Assembly (NCBI GenBank): GCA_041394705.1
Contig: JAWKHS010000028.1
Span: 7,815 to 71,814 of the forward strand
DNA: 64,000 nt
Direction: 5' to 3'
Source: Vicinamibacterales bacterium
Lineage (GTDB): Bacteria; Acidobacteriota; Vicinamibacteria; Vicinamibacterales; UBA2999
Below, one piece after another: positions 43,116-52,020 of this stretch; position 1 is the stretch's first letter, and the number at the start of each line of letters is the position of its first letter. The position numbers were made by a program, and so were the translations under genes. A model generated the notes under the pieces. It was given only the letters and a program-made list of their open reading frames with translations, was not told the DNA's origin and made no database searches.

Positions 43116-44546
43116 CTACTTCTGACGCGGGTCGGCCAGGGCGACGCTGGGCCCGGACGCCCTCAGCGCTCCCAGCTCCGCCTCGAGTGCGGACAGACGC
43201 TCGGCCATCGCCGCACGCTCGTACTCCAGCCGCTGCACCTGCTTCAGGAGCAGGGTCGGCAGGACGTGGTACTGCACGGTCTCGATCTGGCCGTCGGCGC
43301 TGCGGGACACCAGCTCCGGCAGCACCTCGTCCACCTCCTCGGCGATGAGCCCGTACTGCACGGGCGCCGAGCCGTCCGAGAACGGCGTCTTGTAGCGGAA
43401 CTGCACGGGCCGGAGGTCCAGCACCTTGTCGCCGGCCGCGCCGAGGTCCTGGATGTCCTCCTTGAAGCGGCGCGACGAGTTGATGGTGCCCAGCTGTCCG
43501 TTCGAATCGACCACCACGGGCACCGCGTTGCCGATGCCCGTCTGGACGCCACGGATGCCGCCGATGAACGCCCGCTGCTGATTCGGCGATCCGAGGCGCG
43601 TCGTGTAGTTGTCGAGCGACGACGGCGACGTCGTACCGATGTAGATGTTGTAGTTCCCGCCGACCAGGCCGAAGCCCGCCTGCTGACCGATGGCGATGTT
43701 GTTGCGGCCGAGCGACAGCTGGAGGAGCGCCTGGTCGCCGAGACCGACATTGGCGTCGCCGACGACGACGTGCGCCAGCGCGGAGCTCCCGACGGCCACG
43801 TTCGCCTTGTTGCTGCTGTTGTCGGTGAGCGCGTAGGAGCCGACCGCGACGTTCTCGCTGCCGTCGGCCATGCTCTTGAGAGCGTTGGCGCCCACGGCCG
43901 TGTTGTTCCGGCCCGTGGTCAGCCCGTTCATGGCGTTCTCGCCAACGGCCGTGGACATGACGCCGCCCGGGTGCGGCATGGCGTTCCTGCCGAGCCCGAT
44001 GTTCGATCCGGACTGGACCACCTCGACGAGCTTCCGGATGGCGAGGTCGTCGATCTCGAGGTGCGGCGGCAGCTTCCCGCTCGTGGACACGAATCGCAGG
44101 CCGGATCCGACGAACACGCCCGCCAGGGCCTGTCCGCCGGGTCGGGGTGAGCCGCCGGGCGACGACGCCGGACCGAAGACCAGCGTGCCGCGGTTGCCAG
44201 CCGTGTCGCGCCAGGGACCGCCGAGCGAACCGGGATCGATCGACGCGTCCACCGTGACGGGGATGCCATCGGGCGACGGCACGATCGTGAAGCCGAGGCC
44301 GATGGTTCCATCCGGGTTGAGGAACGCCGTCCCGTCGGTGGCCGCGAGTTTGCCGGCGCCGCACTGGTCGTCCACGCCGTCGAGCGCGTAGACGCCGCCC
44401 TGCCGGGTGATCGTGACCGTCACGACGTTGCAATACGGCTGCAATTGCCATGAAAACGTGCCCACCGCCTGGGCTTCGGCCTGAACCGCGCCGGCCGCGA
44501 GCACGGCGACCACCCCGACGATGCCTGTGGGAAGCGAGCGAGCCAT
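43116..44546 (-). CDS. Secreted S74 (endosialidase-chaperone) protein, copy A
   Basis: A 476-residue exported protein. After the signal is a head module shared by the three paralogues: VGTFSWQLQPYCNVVTVTITR, GVYALDGVDDQCG, SLGGPWRDTAGNRGTLVFGP. The middle has YadA-like head repeats (NIGLGRNAM, NTAVGANAL, NVAVGSYAL, NNIAIGQQA). The C-terminus is a Peptidase_S74 intramolecular chaperone: the S-x4-K dyad NSSRRFKEDIQDL, YGLIAEEVDEVLPELV and a coiled coil. In the family it trimerises the fibre and then cuts itself off. Confidence 0.85.
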   Translation of the reverse strand: MARSLPTGIVGVVAVLAAGAVQAEAQAVGTFSWQLQPYCNVVTVTITRQGGVYALDGVDDQCGAGKLAATDGTAFLNPDGTIGLGFTIVPSPDGIPVTVDASIDPGSLGGPWRDTAGNRGTLVFGPASSPGGSPRPGGQALAGVFVGSGLRFVSTSGKLPPHLEIDDLAIRKLVEVVQSGSNIGLGRNAMPHPGGVMSTAVGENAMNGLTTGRNNTAVGANALKSMADGSENVAVGSYALTDNSSNKANVAVGSSALAHVVVGDANVGLGDQALLQLSLGRNNIAIGQQAGFGLVGGNYNIYIGTTSPSSLDNYTTRLGSPNQQRAFIGGIRGVQTGIGNAVPVVVDSNGQLGTINSSRRFKEDIQDLGAAGDKVLDLRPVQFRYKTPFSDGSAPVQYGLIAEEVDEVLPELVSRSADGQIETVQYHVLPTLLLKQVQRLEYERAAMAERLSALEAELGALRASGPSVALADPRQK

Positions 44547-44613
44547 GACACACCTTTCCTTTGACGGCATGCCGCCGCCGATACCGAGACAGGTCGAACG
44601 AGGAGAGCCGACG

Positions 44614-44721
44614 CTAGCGGTCCACGGAGAAGACGATCTCGCCGAGGTGCAGGTCGGTCTGGTTGCCGGCGGAGGACGTCCCGCTGACGCCGCCCCGCCA
44701 GGGCGCCGTCCGCGGGTTCAC
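44614..44721 (-). pseudogene. Possible C-terminal gene remnant
   Basis: On the minus strand a 35-codon frame from GTG 44721 ends at TAG 44614 and reads APWRGG, then GTSSAGNQTDLHLGEIVFSVDR. The coding-like composition and the isolated position between the methyltransferase and S74 copy A suggest the tail of a lost gene. No family is recognised, and a chance frame cannot be excluded. Confidence 0.3.
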
Positions 44722-44755
44722 CGAGCGTCCGCGGCCGGCCCAGCGGTGGACAGCC

Positions 44756-45577
44756 CTAGCGCTTGCGGCCGAGCGTCAGCCAGTACGTCCGCGGCACCGT
44801 GACGCCGAGGTCTGTCGCGTACGCGTCATGGAAGGCCACGAAGTCCTGCTTCAGGGCCTCGCGGCGGTCGGGCGGCAGGCTGGCCGCCAGCATGCGCGTC
44901 GGGCCGTAGCCGGTCACGAACGTCTCCCACGCCGCCGCGGCATCCGGTTCGCGGTAGTAGGACACGCCGTGTTCGAAGCCGAGCTCGAACGCCGACGCCA
45001 GGAGCTCGCGCAGGCGCGCCTGCTTGCCCCACTCGAAGGGCGACGGCGGCGGCGACGCCGGCGGAGGCGGCATGTAGGCCTTCATCACCTGGAACATCCG
45101 GTGGACGCTGCTGTCGTCGGTCCACGTCGTGAGCGCGAGGCGGCCGCCGGGGCGCACGACCCGGGCGAGCTCCGCGGCCACGGCCTCGGGACGGCTGGCG
45201 AACATCACGCCGACCGTGGACACCACGGCGTCGAACTCGCCGTCACCGAACGGCAGCGCTTCGGCATCGCCGACGTGGTACTCGATCGGCAGGCCCTCGA
45301 TGGCGGCGCGGGAGCGGGCGGACGCCACGAGCTCGGCGGCGATGTCCACGCCCGTCACCGTCGCCCCGCGGCGCGCGACCAGGCGCGAGGTCCAGCCCGT
45401 GCCGGTGGCCACATCCAGAATGCGCTCGCCGGGCCTGGGATCGAGCCGGAGCACGCAGTGCTCGCTCGAGTCCGCGATGCCGCGGCTGATGGCGTCGTAG
45501 TCGGCCCCGCCCGCGCTCCACACGGCGGCGGGACGTTCGTTGTGAGGCTGAATGGGACGCTGGGCGGTCGTCGTCAT
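44756..45577 (-). CDS. SAM-dependent methyltransferase
   Basis: A 273-residue class I methyltransferase of the UbiE/Methyltransf_11 type. Motif I is ILDVATGTGWTSRLVARRG, followed by TGVDIAAELVASA, the acidic VGDAEALPFGDGEFDAVVSTVGVMF and VVRPGGRLALTTW. ATG 45577 precedes the fold; an upstream frame to 45622 has no homology. It sits between S74 copies A and B. Substrate unknown; an S74-protein link is only positional. Confidence 0.85.
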   Translation of the reverse strand: MTTTAQRPIQPHNERPAAVWSAGGADYDAISRGIADSSEHCVLRLDPRPGERILDVATGTGWTSRLVARRGATVTGVDIAAELVASARSRAAIEGLPIEYHVGDAEALPFGDGEFDAVVSTVGVMFASRPEAVAAELARVVRPGGRLALTTWTDDSSVHRMFQVMKAYMPPPPASPPPSPFEWGKQARLRELLASAFELGFEHGVSYYREPDAAAAWETFVTGYGPTRMLAASLPPDRREALKQDFVAFHDAYATDLGVTVPRTYWLTLGRKR

Positions 45578-45671
45578 GATCGGAGTCCTCTCGGAAAACG
45601 GTTGCCAATACGTGCGCCACATGAGCGGGCCTGTCTGGACATCGGAAACGCCGGGCGGGAGCCGCCACGCC

Positions 45672-46973
45672 TCATTTCTTGGCGCCCTCGAGCACGTCGA
45701 GCCGCGCCCGCAGGGCGTCCAGTTCGCTCCGCAGCTCGCCGTTCTCGAGGCGGAGCGCCTCGTTCTCGACGCGCGTCCTGGCCTCGAGCGCCTGGATGGC
45801 GCGCAGCGCGATGCCGTCGGCGTCGATGGTGCTGATGCGCAGCGGGTCCTCGCCCAGGCCGAAGGCGGCCGAGAAGTCCTGCGCCGTCGGGCCGACGTGG
45901 CGGATGGCCGCGTCCTGCGCCTTGTAGCTCCACTCCCGGATCGGCATCCGCGCGATCTTGGCGAGCACGTCGGCGGCGTCCAGGTCCGTGAAATGGTCCT
46001 TGCTGTTCACGTCGGACAGCGTGGACCACGCGCTCGACCCTGGCGCGAGGCGTACGCCCGTGGACATGGGCCCGTTCGAGAAAATCATGGTGCCGCCGGC
46101 GGCGCGCACCCGGAACTCGTTGGGGGTGGTCGCCACCACGGGCGGCAGGCCAGAGGCGTCACCGAACACGAACGATCCGAACCCGTTCGTCGACGTCCGC
46201 GCGTTGGTGCCCAGCGCGACGCTGCCGAAGCCCGCGGCGATCGAGAGATTGCCGATGGCGACGCTCTTGTCGCCCGAGGCCTGGGTGTTGAATCCGAGGG
46301 CGACGGCATCCACGGCCGTGGCGGCGGCGTCTCGCCCGATGGCGACGCTGAAGTTGCCGGCGGCCAGGGGGTTGTTTCCCATCGCCACGCTGCCATAGCC
46401 GATGGCGGAGTCGTCCCACATGCCAATCCGGTCCTCGCCCACGCGGAAGGCGGCCTTGCCGGGATACCACATCATCCGGACGCCTCGGCCCGACGCAGGC
46501 ACCGTGCCGACGCCCGACTGGCCTCCGGCCACCAGGGCCCCATCGGGACTCAGGCTGATCGCCGAGGGCACCGGCGGCGCCGACCGCGGCCGCGGACTGC
46601 CGCTACCGCGGCTCGGGTTGAAGACGAAGGTGCCGGTGTTGCCGGCGCCGTCCTTCCACGGTCCGCCCAGCGTCGCCACGCTCAGCGGCACCGCCAGGTG
46701 GTCAGGGACGCCGCTCGCGGTGACGATCGTCAGCCCGAACTGGATGGTGCCGTCGGCATTCGGGACGGCCAGGCCTGTGACCGGTGCCTTGACGGCAGCC
46801 GCACACTGATCGTCGAATCCATCCAGCGCGTAGGTCGGGCCGTGCTGCGTGACCGTCAGGGTGATCACGTTGCAGTACGGCTCGGTCTTCCAGCGAAAGG
46901 TGCCGAGCGGCTGCGCCGCAGCCGATCCGGCCAACGCGACGGCGGCACCAATGACGAGCACGAGGCGGAACAT
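45672..46973 (-). CDS. Secreted S74 (endosialidase-chaperone) protein, copy B
   Basis: A 433-residue paralogue. The head module reads LGTFRWKTEPYCNVITLTVTQ, TYALDGFDDQC and LGGPWKDGAGNTGTFVFNP. YadA-like repeats follow (GYGSVAMGNNPLAAGNFSVAIGRDA, KSVAIGNLS, GSVALGTNA). The S74 part has the dyad in SDVNSKDHFTDLD, WSYKAQDAAIRHVGPTAQDF and a C-terminal coiled coil (VENEALRLENGELRSELDALRARL). The chaperone domain is almost identical to that of copy C. Confidence 0.85.
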   Translation of the reverse strand: MFRLVLVIGAAVALAGSAAAQPLGTFRWKTEPYCNVITLTVTQHGPTYALDGFDDQCAAAVKAPVTGLAVPNADGTIQFGLTIVTASGVPDHLAVPLSVATLGGPWKDGAGNTGTFVFNPSRGSGSPRPRSAPPVPSAISLSPDGALVAGGQSGVGTVPASGRGVRMMWYPGKAAFRVGEDRIGMWDDSAIGYGSVAMGNNPLAAGNFSVAIGRDAAATAVDAVALGFNTQASGDKSVAIGNLSIAAGFGSVALGTNARTSTNGFGSFVFGDASGLPPVVATTPNEFRVRAAGGTMIFSNGPMSTGVRLAPGSSAWSTLSDVNSKDHFTDLDAADVLAKIARMPIREWSYKAQDAAIRHVGPTAQDFSAAFGLGEDPLRISTIDADGIALRAIQALEARTRVENEALRLENGELRSELDALRARLDVLEGAKK

Positions 46974-47030
46974 GGCACACGTCTCCTGTGAAAGGCCAAG
47001 AGTGGAAAGGACCGGGGCCGGAGGGGAGCG

Positions 47031-48242
47031 CTACCGCCTGGCAGCGTCGAGCGCGTCGAGCCGCGCCTGCATCGCGGCGAGCTGCGTCTTGAGCGATTCG
47101 TTCTCGGCGCGAGTTCGCGCCTCGAGCGCCTGGATGGCGCGCAGCGCGATGCCGTCGGCGTCGATGGTGCTGATGCGCAGCGGGTCCTCGCCAAGGCCGA
47201 AGGCGGCCGAGAAGTCCTGCGCCGTGGGCCCGACGTGACGAATCGCCGCGTCCTGCGCCTTGTAGTTCCACTCCCGGATGGGCATGGCGGCAAGCTTCGC
47301 GAGGACGTCCCCGCCGTCGAGATCCTTGAAGTGCTCCTTGCGGTTCACGTCCGACACCGACGACCAGGCACTGGCGCCCGGCTTCAGCTCCACGCCCGCC
47401 GTCAGTGTGCTGTTCGTGTAGAAGCCCACACCGCCCGTCGCGCGCGCGTTGAACTGGTTGGTGCCCGACGTGAAGAAGGCGTTGATCTGGTCGGCGAAGG
47501 TGAACGAACCGCTGCCAGAGCGCGCGTTCGATCCGAGCGCGACGCTTGACGATCCCAGCGCGGCCGAGTTGAAGCCGGCAGCGAACGACGCCGTGCCTTG
47601 TGCGATGGTCCGCGACCCGAATGCGGCACTGAAGGCTCCCACGGACGCGTCGTCCCACTCTCCGCCGATGACCTCGCCGGCCCGGAACGCGGCCTTGCCC
47701 GCGTGCCAGACCATGCGGCGGCCAGCACCTTGAATCGGGTTGATGTCCGGGTCGTTCGCGTCGCCACGGGCGACGAAGCTGCCCTTTGGCTGCGCGATGA
47801 AGGCAGGCGGCAGTGGCGGGGCCGGAGGGACGGGCCCGGGCCGCGGGCCGCCGCTCGTGGAGGTCGGACCGAACGTCAGCTGCCCCGAGTTGCCGGCGCT
47901 GTCCCTCCACGTGCCGCCCAGGCTCGACTGGCTGATGCCGGCCTCGAGGTTGACCGGGGTGCCGCCGGGCAGGATCACGATGCTCAGCCCGATCGTGATG
48001 CTGCCGTTGGCCTGCGGCAGCGCGACGCCGCGCACCGGCTGCTTCGGATTGCCCCCGCACTGCTCGTCGAAGCCGTCGAGGGCATAGACGCCTCCGATCG
48101 GCGTGACGGTCACCGTGATGACGTTGCAGTACGGCTCGGTCCGCCACTTGAAGGTCCCCAGGGACTGCGCCGGCGCCTCCGTCGCTCCCGCGACCAGGCC
48201 CGCCAACACGACGAACGACGACACGACCCACCACCGCTGCAT
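47031..48242 (-). CDS. Secreted S74 (endosialidase-chaperone) protein, copy C
   Basis: A 403-residue paralogue with a signal (VVSSFVVLAGLVAGATEAPAQ). Head: LGTFKWRTEPYCNVITVTVTP, GVYALDGFDEQCG, SLGGTWRDSAGNSGQLTFGP. Repeats: GAFSAAFGSRTIAQGTASFAAG, SSVALGSNA. S74 part: dyad SDVNRKEHFKDLD, then WNYKAQDAAIRHVG and a terminal coiled coil. It is the first gene of the leftward group, divergent from the ECF sigma/kinase pair. An inverted repeat lies in its leader. Confidence 0.85.
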   Translation of the reverse strand: MQRWWVVSSFVVLAGLVAGATEAPAQSLGTFKWRTEPYCNVITVTVTPIGGVYALDGFDEQCGGNPKQPVRGVALPQANGSITIGLSIVILPGGTPVNLEAGISQSSLGGTWRDSAGNSGQLTFGPTSTSGGPRPGPVPPAPPLPPAFIAQPKGSFVARGDANDPDINPIQGAGRRMVWHAGKAAFRAGEVIGGEWDDASVGAFSAAFGSRTIAQGTASFAAGFNSAALGSSSVALGSNARSGSGSFTFADQINAFFTSGTNQFNARATGGVGFYTNSTLTAGVELKPGASAWSSVSDVNRKEHFKDLDGGDVLAKLAAMPIREWNYKAQDAAIRHVGPTAQDFSAAFGLGEDPLRISTIDADGIALRAIQALEARTRAENESLKTQLAAMQARLDALDAARR

Positions 48243-48261
48243 GGCTGCTCTCCCAGTGCGT

Positions 48262-48281
48262 GACGTCCGTGAATGGACGTC
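48262..48281 (-). promoter_or_regulatory. Inverted repeat in the leader of S74 copy C
   Basis: GACGTCC and GGACGTC, spaced by six bases (GTGAAT on the plus strand), form a perfect 7-bp inverted repeat 19 bases upstream of the copy C start. It may be a protein operator or an RNA hairpin just ahead of the ribosome binding site (GGGAG). Confidence 0.4.
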
Positions 48282-48385
48282 CTCTGCCCTGGAATCGAAA
48301 ACCGCCCCGCCCTGCCGCCACGAGGCGGACGGACGGAGATGCGCGCGCGTGTCGGGGCTGCGCTAGACTGCGGGACGACCCTCCT

Positions 48386-48958
48386 ATGGCCACTCCCTCA
48401 CTGACCGCCCTCGTCGAGGCCGCGGACCGTGGCGAGCCGGGCGCCTCCGAGCGGCTCTTCACCACGCTCTACGCCGAGCTCCATCGCATCGCCCGCCAGC
48501 AGCTGGCGCGGCATGGCTGGGGCGTGAGCCTGGGCGCGACCAGCCTGCTGCACGAGGCCTACATGGACCTCTCCAAGCAGGACGGCGACCGGTTCCCGGA
48601 CCAGCAGCGCTTCCTCGGCTACGCGGCGCGGGTCATGCGCGGCCTCATCATCGACTACGCCCGGAGCCGCCAGGCGCAGAAGCGTGGCGGCCAGTTCGAG
48701 CTGACTGCGATTAGTACCAATGTGGCGGAGGCGGTGGCCGACAGCGGCGAGCTGAGCGCGCTCGGCGCGGCCCTGGACGAGCTGGCGGCGGTGGACCCGG
48801 CGCTGGCCGACGTCGTGGACCTGAAGTTCTTCTGCGGGTTCACGGTGCCGGAGATCGCGGCGATGAAGGGCGTCTCCGAACGCACCGTCGAGCGGAGCTG
48901 GCAGAAGGCGCGGGTGTTCCTGCACCGGATCGTCCGGGGCGACTTGCTGGGCCAGTAA
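48386..48958 (+). CDS. ECF sigma factor (acidobacterial TIGR02999-type)
   Basis: A 190-residue sigma factor. LHRIARQQLARHGWGVSLGATSLLHEAYMDL and RVMRGLIIDYARSRQAQKRGG are region 2 signatures of the TIGR02999 group. Region 4: VDLKFFCGFTVPEIAAMKGVSERTVERSWQKARVFLHR. In Acidobacteriota and Planctomycetota this group is typically paired with a Ser/Thr kinase, as here (39-base spacing). TAGACT (48365-48370) is a possible -10 with a short leader. Confidence 0.92.
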   Translation: MATPSLTALVEAADRGEPGASERLFTTLYAELHRIARQQLARHGWGVSLGATSLLHEAYMDLSKQDGDRFPDQQRFLGYAARVMRGLIIDYARSRQAQKRGGQFELTAISTNVAEAVADSGELSALGAALDELAAVDPALADVVDLKFFCGFTVPEIAAMKGVSERTVERSWQKARVFLHRIVRGDLLGQ

Positions 48959-48996
48959 TCCCCGCCACCGGGCGCCGAGCGCCCGAAGGGAGAATC

Positions 48997-51774
48997 ATGG
49001 CAACGCCGTCGCCCGAGCACTGGAGCCTCATCAGCAAGCTGCTCGACGAGGTCCTGGACCTCGCGCCGGACGCGCGGCCCGCGTGGCTGCAGGCCCTCGC
49101 GGCGCGCAATCCCGACGCGGCGGCCGCGGTCCAGCCATGGCTCGGCGAGTTCGCGGCCATGGAGTCCCGGGGGTTCCTGGAGGACCGCGCGATCCCCGCG
49201 CCCGCAGCCGCCGCGCTCGTCGGCCTCGAGGTCGGGGCCTACCGTCTCGTCGAGCTCATCGGCCAGGGCGGCATGGGCGCGGTGTGGCTCGCCGAGCGGC
49301 GCGACGGCCAGTTCGCCCAGAAAGTCGCGGTGAAGCTCCTCCACGCGGCGCTCACCGGCACCGCCGGCGCGGAGCGCTTCGCGCGGGAAGCGGCCATCCT
49401 GGCGAGGCTGACCCACCCGAACATCTCGCGCCTGCTCGACGCCGGGCTGTCCACGGTCGGCGCGCCGTACCTCGTGCTCGAGTTCGTACAGGGCGCGTCG
49501 ATCGACGGCTACTGCGACGCCCGACGGCTCGGCCTCCCGGAGCGTCTCTACCTGTTCCTCGACGTGCTGGCCACGATCGGCCACGCGCACGCGAACCTGG
49601 TCGTGCACCGCGACATCAAGCCCGGCAACGTGCTGGTGACCGACGACGGGCACGTGAAGCTGCTCGACTTCGGCATCGCAAAGCTGCTGCACGCGGATCC
49701 GGACGGGCCGACGGTGGCGGCCACGCAGGGCACGGCGGCCCTCACGCCCGCCTACGCGGCGCCCGAACAGCTCACGGGCGGCGCCATCACGACGGCCACC
49801 GACGTCTACGCGCTGGGCGTGCTGCTGTACCAGCTGCTCACGGGCCGCCACCCCTCGGTGGATCACGCCACGACCCCCGCGTCGCTCGTCCAGGCGGTAC
49901 TGCACGAGGAACCGGCCAGGGCCTCCGACACCGTCACGCGCGGGCCGTCGGGGGACGGCCCTACGCCCGAGGCGCTCGCCTGGGCCCGCGGATCGACGCC
50001 CGACCGCCTCGCAACACGGCTGGCCGGCGACCTCGACACGATCCTGGCGAAGGCCATGAAGAAGGCGCCGGCCGAACGCTATGCGACGGTGGCGGCCTTC
50101 GAGGACGACCTGCGGCGGTGGCTGCGCCACGAGCCGATCGCGGCGCGGCCGGACACGCTCCACTACCGGCTCCGCAAGTTCACGCGCCGCCACCGGGCGT
50201 CGGTGGCGTTCGCCGCCGTGGCCGTCGTGGCCCTCCTGGCGGGGCTGGCCGGCACGCTCACGCAGGCCCGCCGCGCCACCGCGCAGGCCGCGCGCGCCGA
50301 TCAGCAGGCGGCGGAAGCGACGGCACAGCGGGATTTCGCGCGCCGCCAGCTCGCGCGGGCCGAGGCCATCAACGACCTGAACGCGTTCCTCATCGCGGAT
50401 GCCGCGCCGCTGGGCAAGGCGTTCACGCCGCGCGAGCTGCTGGAACGCGCCGAACGCATCGTCGCGCGCCAGGGCGACGACCTCGAGGAGACCCGCACCG
50501 ACTCGATGATCGCCATCGCCGAGATGTTCGGCACCGTCGGCGAGACGACGCGCGCGCTCGGGCTCATGCAGCGGGCGTACGACGCGGCGCGGACGTCGCC
50601 GGACCCCACGCTCCGGGCGCGGGCCGCGTGCGAGCTCGGACGGGAGGTGGTGAAGACGGGCGACCTGGCGCGCGCCCGGCAGCTGATCGACGAAGGGCTG
50701 GCCGCCATTCCGGCCCGCGCGGAGTTCGGCCTGGCCCGGGCGGCCTGCCACCTGGACGGCGCGAGCACGGCGATCTGGGCCGACGACGGAGAGGGCGCCA
50801 TCGCGCACGCCGACCAGGCGCGTCTGTCCGCCGAGTCGGCCGGCGTCGTGTCGCCGCTCATGGCGTTGAAGCTGGCGATGGAGCGGGCCGAGGCGCTGCG
50901 CATGGCCGATCGCATCGCCGAGGCGAACGCGGCGTTCGGCGAGGCCTACCGCCAGCTCGCGGCGCTCGGCCGCGAGGAGACCGAGCGGGCCGGCACCCTC
51001 CTGAACAACTGGGGCCTCGTGCTCGGCCGGCTGGGACGTCCGCTCGAGTCCGAACGGATGCTCCGTCGATCGGTCGAGATCAGCCTCACCGGCGGCTCCG
51101 ACGCACGGGTGGACGCGATCTCCTGGGCCAACCTCGCGCGAGCGCTCACCGATCTCGGGCGCTATGACGAAGCGTTGCCGCTGGTCGAGCGGGCGATGCG
51201 GCTGGCGCGCCAGCGGGGGGACGCCGTCGTGGCGGACCAGGCCCAGCTCCAGGCCGCCAGGACCAACGTGCTCGCGGGCCGTCTCGATCGGGGCGAGGCG
51301 CTCCTCGTGGACGTCGAGGCCCGCTTCCGCAGGATGTTCCCGCCCACCCATGCCGCCTTCGCGACCGTGGCGATCGACCGCGTGCGTATCGCGCTCGCGC
51401 GCCAGCGCCTCGAGGAGGCGTCGCGCCTGGCCGAGGCCGCCGTTGCCTTCATGGAGAGCGATCCGCGACTCGCCGGGTCGATTCCGTCCGCGCTGCGGAT
51501 GCGGGCCCTGGTACGCTTGCGCCGCGGCGACGTCCCGGGGGCCCTCGCGGACGCGGAGCGGGCCCTCTCCCTCGTCCAGGCCGCCACCACCGGCCGTCAG
51601 GCGTCGACCACCGTCGCCCTGGCCTACCTGACGCTCGGCGAGGCGCTGGCCGCGGCCGGACGGAGCGAGGAGGCCCGTGCGGCCCTCGACGAGTCGCTGC
51701 GGGCGACCACTGACGCGGCCGGCGCCGATCACCCGAACGCGAAGCGCGCGCGCGAGGTGCTGGCCGGTCTGTGA
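48997..51774 (+). CDS. PknB-type Ser/Thr kinase with TPR sensor region
   Basis: A 925-residue membrane kinase. The kinase domain (about residues 80-385) has the glycine loop IGQGGMGAVWLAE, VAVKLL, the catalytic loop VVHRDIKPGNVLV, DFGIAKLL and the activation segment ending YAAPEQL. One transmembrane helix follows (VAFAAVAVVALLAGLAGTL). The outer part has about ten TPR-like helices (for example RALGLMQRAYDAARTS, RLGRPLESERMLRRSVEI, YDEALPLVERAMRLARQ). The N-terminal 75 residues match the acidobacterial leader common to this family. It is co-transcribed with the ECF sigma gene and may phosphorylate a regulator of it. Confidence 0.92.
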   Translation: MATPSPEHWSLISKLLDEVLDLAPDARPAWLQALAARNPDAAAAVQPWLGEFAAMESRGFLEDRAIPAPAAAALVGLEVGAYRLVELIGQGGMGAVWLAERRDGQFAQKVAVKLLHAALTGTAGAERFAREAAILARLTHPNISRLLDAGLSTVGAPYLVLEFVQGASIDGYCDARRLGLPERLYLFLDVLATIGHAHANLVVHRDIKPGNVLVTDDGHVKLLDFGIAKLLHADPDGPTVAATQGTAALTPAYAAPEQLTGGAITTATDVYALGVLLYQLLTGRHPSVDHATTPASLVQAVLHEEPARASDTVTRGPSGDGPTPEALAWARGSTPDRLATRLAGDLDTILAKAMKKAPAERYATVAAFEDDLRRWLRHEPIAARPDTLHYRLRKFTRRHRASVAFAAVAVVALLAGLAGTLTQARRATAQAARADQQAAEATAQRDFARRQLARAEAINDLNAFLIADAAPLGKAFTPRELLERAERIVARQGDDLEETRTDSMIAIAEMFGTVGETTRALGLMQRAYDAARTSPDPTLRARAACELGREVVKTGDLARARQLIDEGLAAIPARAEFGLARAACHLDGASTAIWADDGEGAIAHADQARLSAESAGVVSPLMALKLAMERAEALRMADRIAEANAAFGEAYRQLAALGREETERAGTLLNNWGLVLGRLGRPLESERMLRRSVEISLTGGSDARVDAISWANLARALTDLGRYDEALPLVERAMRLARQRGDAVVADQAQLQAARTNVLAGRLDRGEALLVDVEARFRRMFPPTHAAFATVAIDRVRIALARQRLEEASRLAEAAVAFMESDPRLAGSIPSALRMRALVRLRRGDVPGALADAERALSLVQAATTGRQASTTVALAYLTLGEALAAAGRSEEARAALDESLRATTDAAGADHPNAKRAREVLAGL

Positions 51775-52020
51775 GGGGCGCCGCCGGAGGACGGCGTGCC
51801 GCGGCGGGCCGCCCACGCCACCTGACGATTACCGATCAGCCGGAACGGGTGCCGCGGGCCGCGCCGTCCCCGTTCGGGGCCGTGCTACGCTGCGCAGGGC
51901 GCACGTCGCGCGCCGGGAACAGCCTGGCTGGAATCCGCGTCGAATCGCCAGGGGTTGCCGACGCGCCCTCCCGCCAAGCCGCCTCTCCGGCGCCGGCGAC
52001 CACCGGAAGGTTCCTGTCCC
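51775..52020 (+). promoter_or_regulatory. Leader region of the Omp85-like gene
   Basis: 246 bases with no gene. TACGCT (about 51889-51894) preceded by TGC is a candidate extended -10, about 130 bases upstream of the ATG; no clear -35 is seen. A GGAAGG-like ribosome binding site (GGAAGG at 52006-52011) lies 9 bases before the start. No other element is recognised. Confidence 0.35.

Noticed and set aside
43670..43960. Repeat-like DNA in S74 copy A as a possible tandem repeat element
   Set aside because: It encodes degenerate YadA-type head repeats and is part of the protein.
43116..48242. Prophage remnant, because S74 domains are common in phage tail spikes
   Set aside because: There is no integrase, capsid, terminase or other tail gene nearby, and each protein has a signal peptide, which fits cellular secretion.
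48655..51816. Minus-strand frame of 1,053 codons
   Set aside because: It is antisense to the Ser/Thr kinase and the sigma gene. The composition (Arg/Gly/Val/Ala) is that of a shadow frame.
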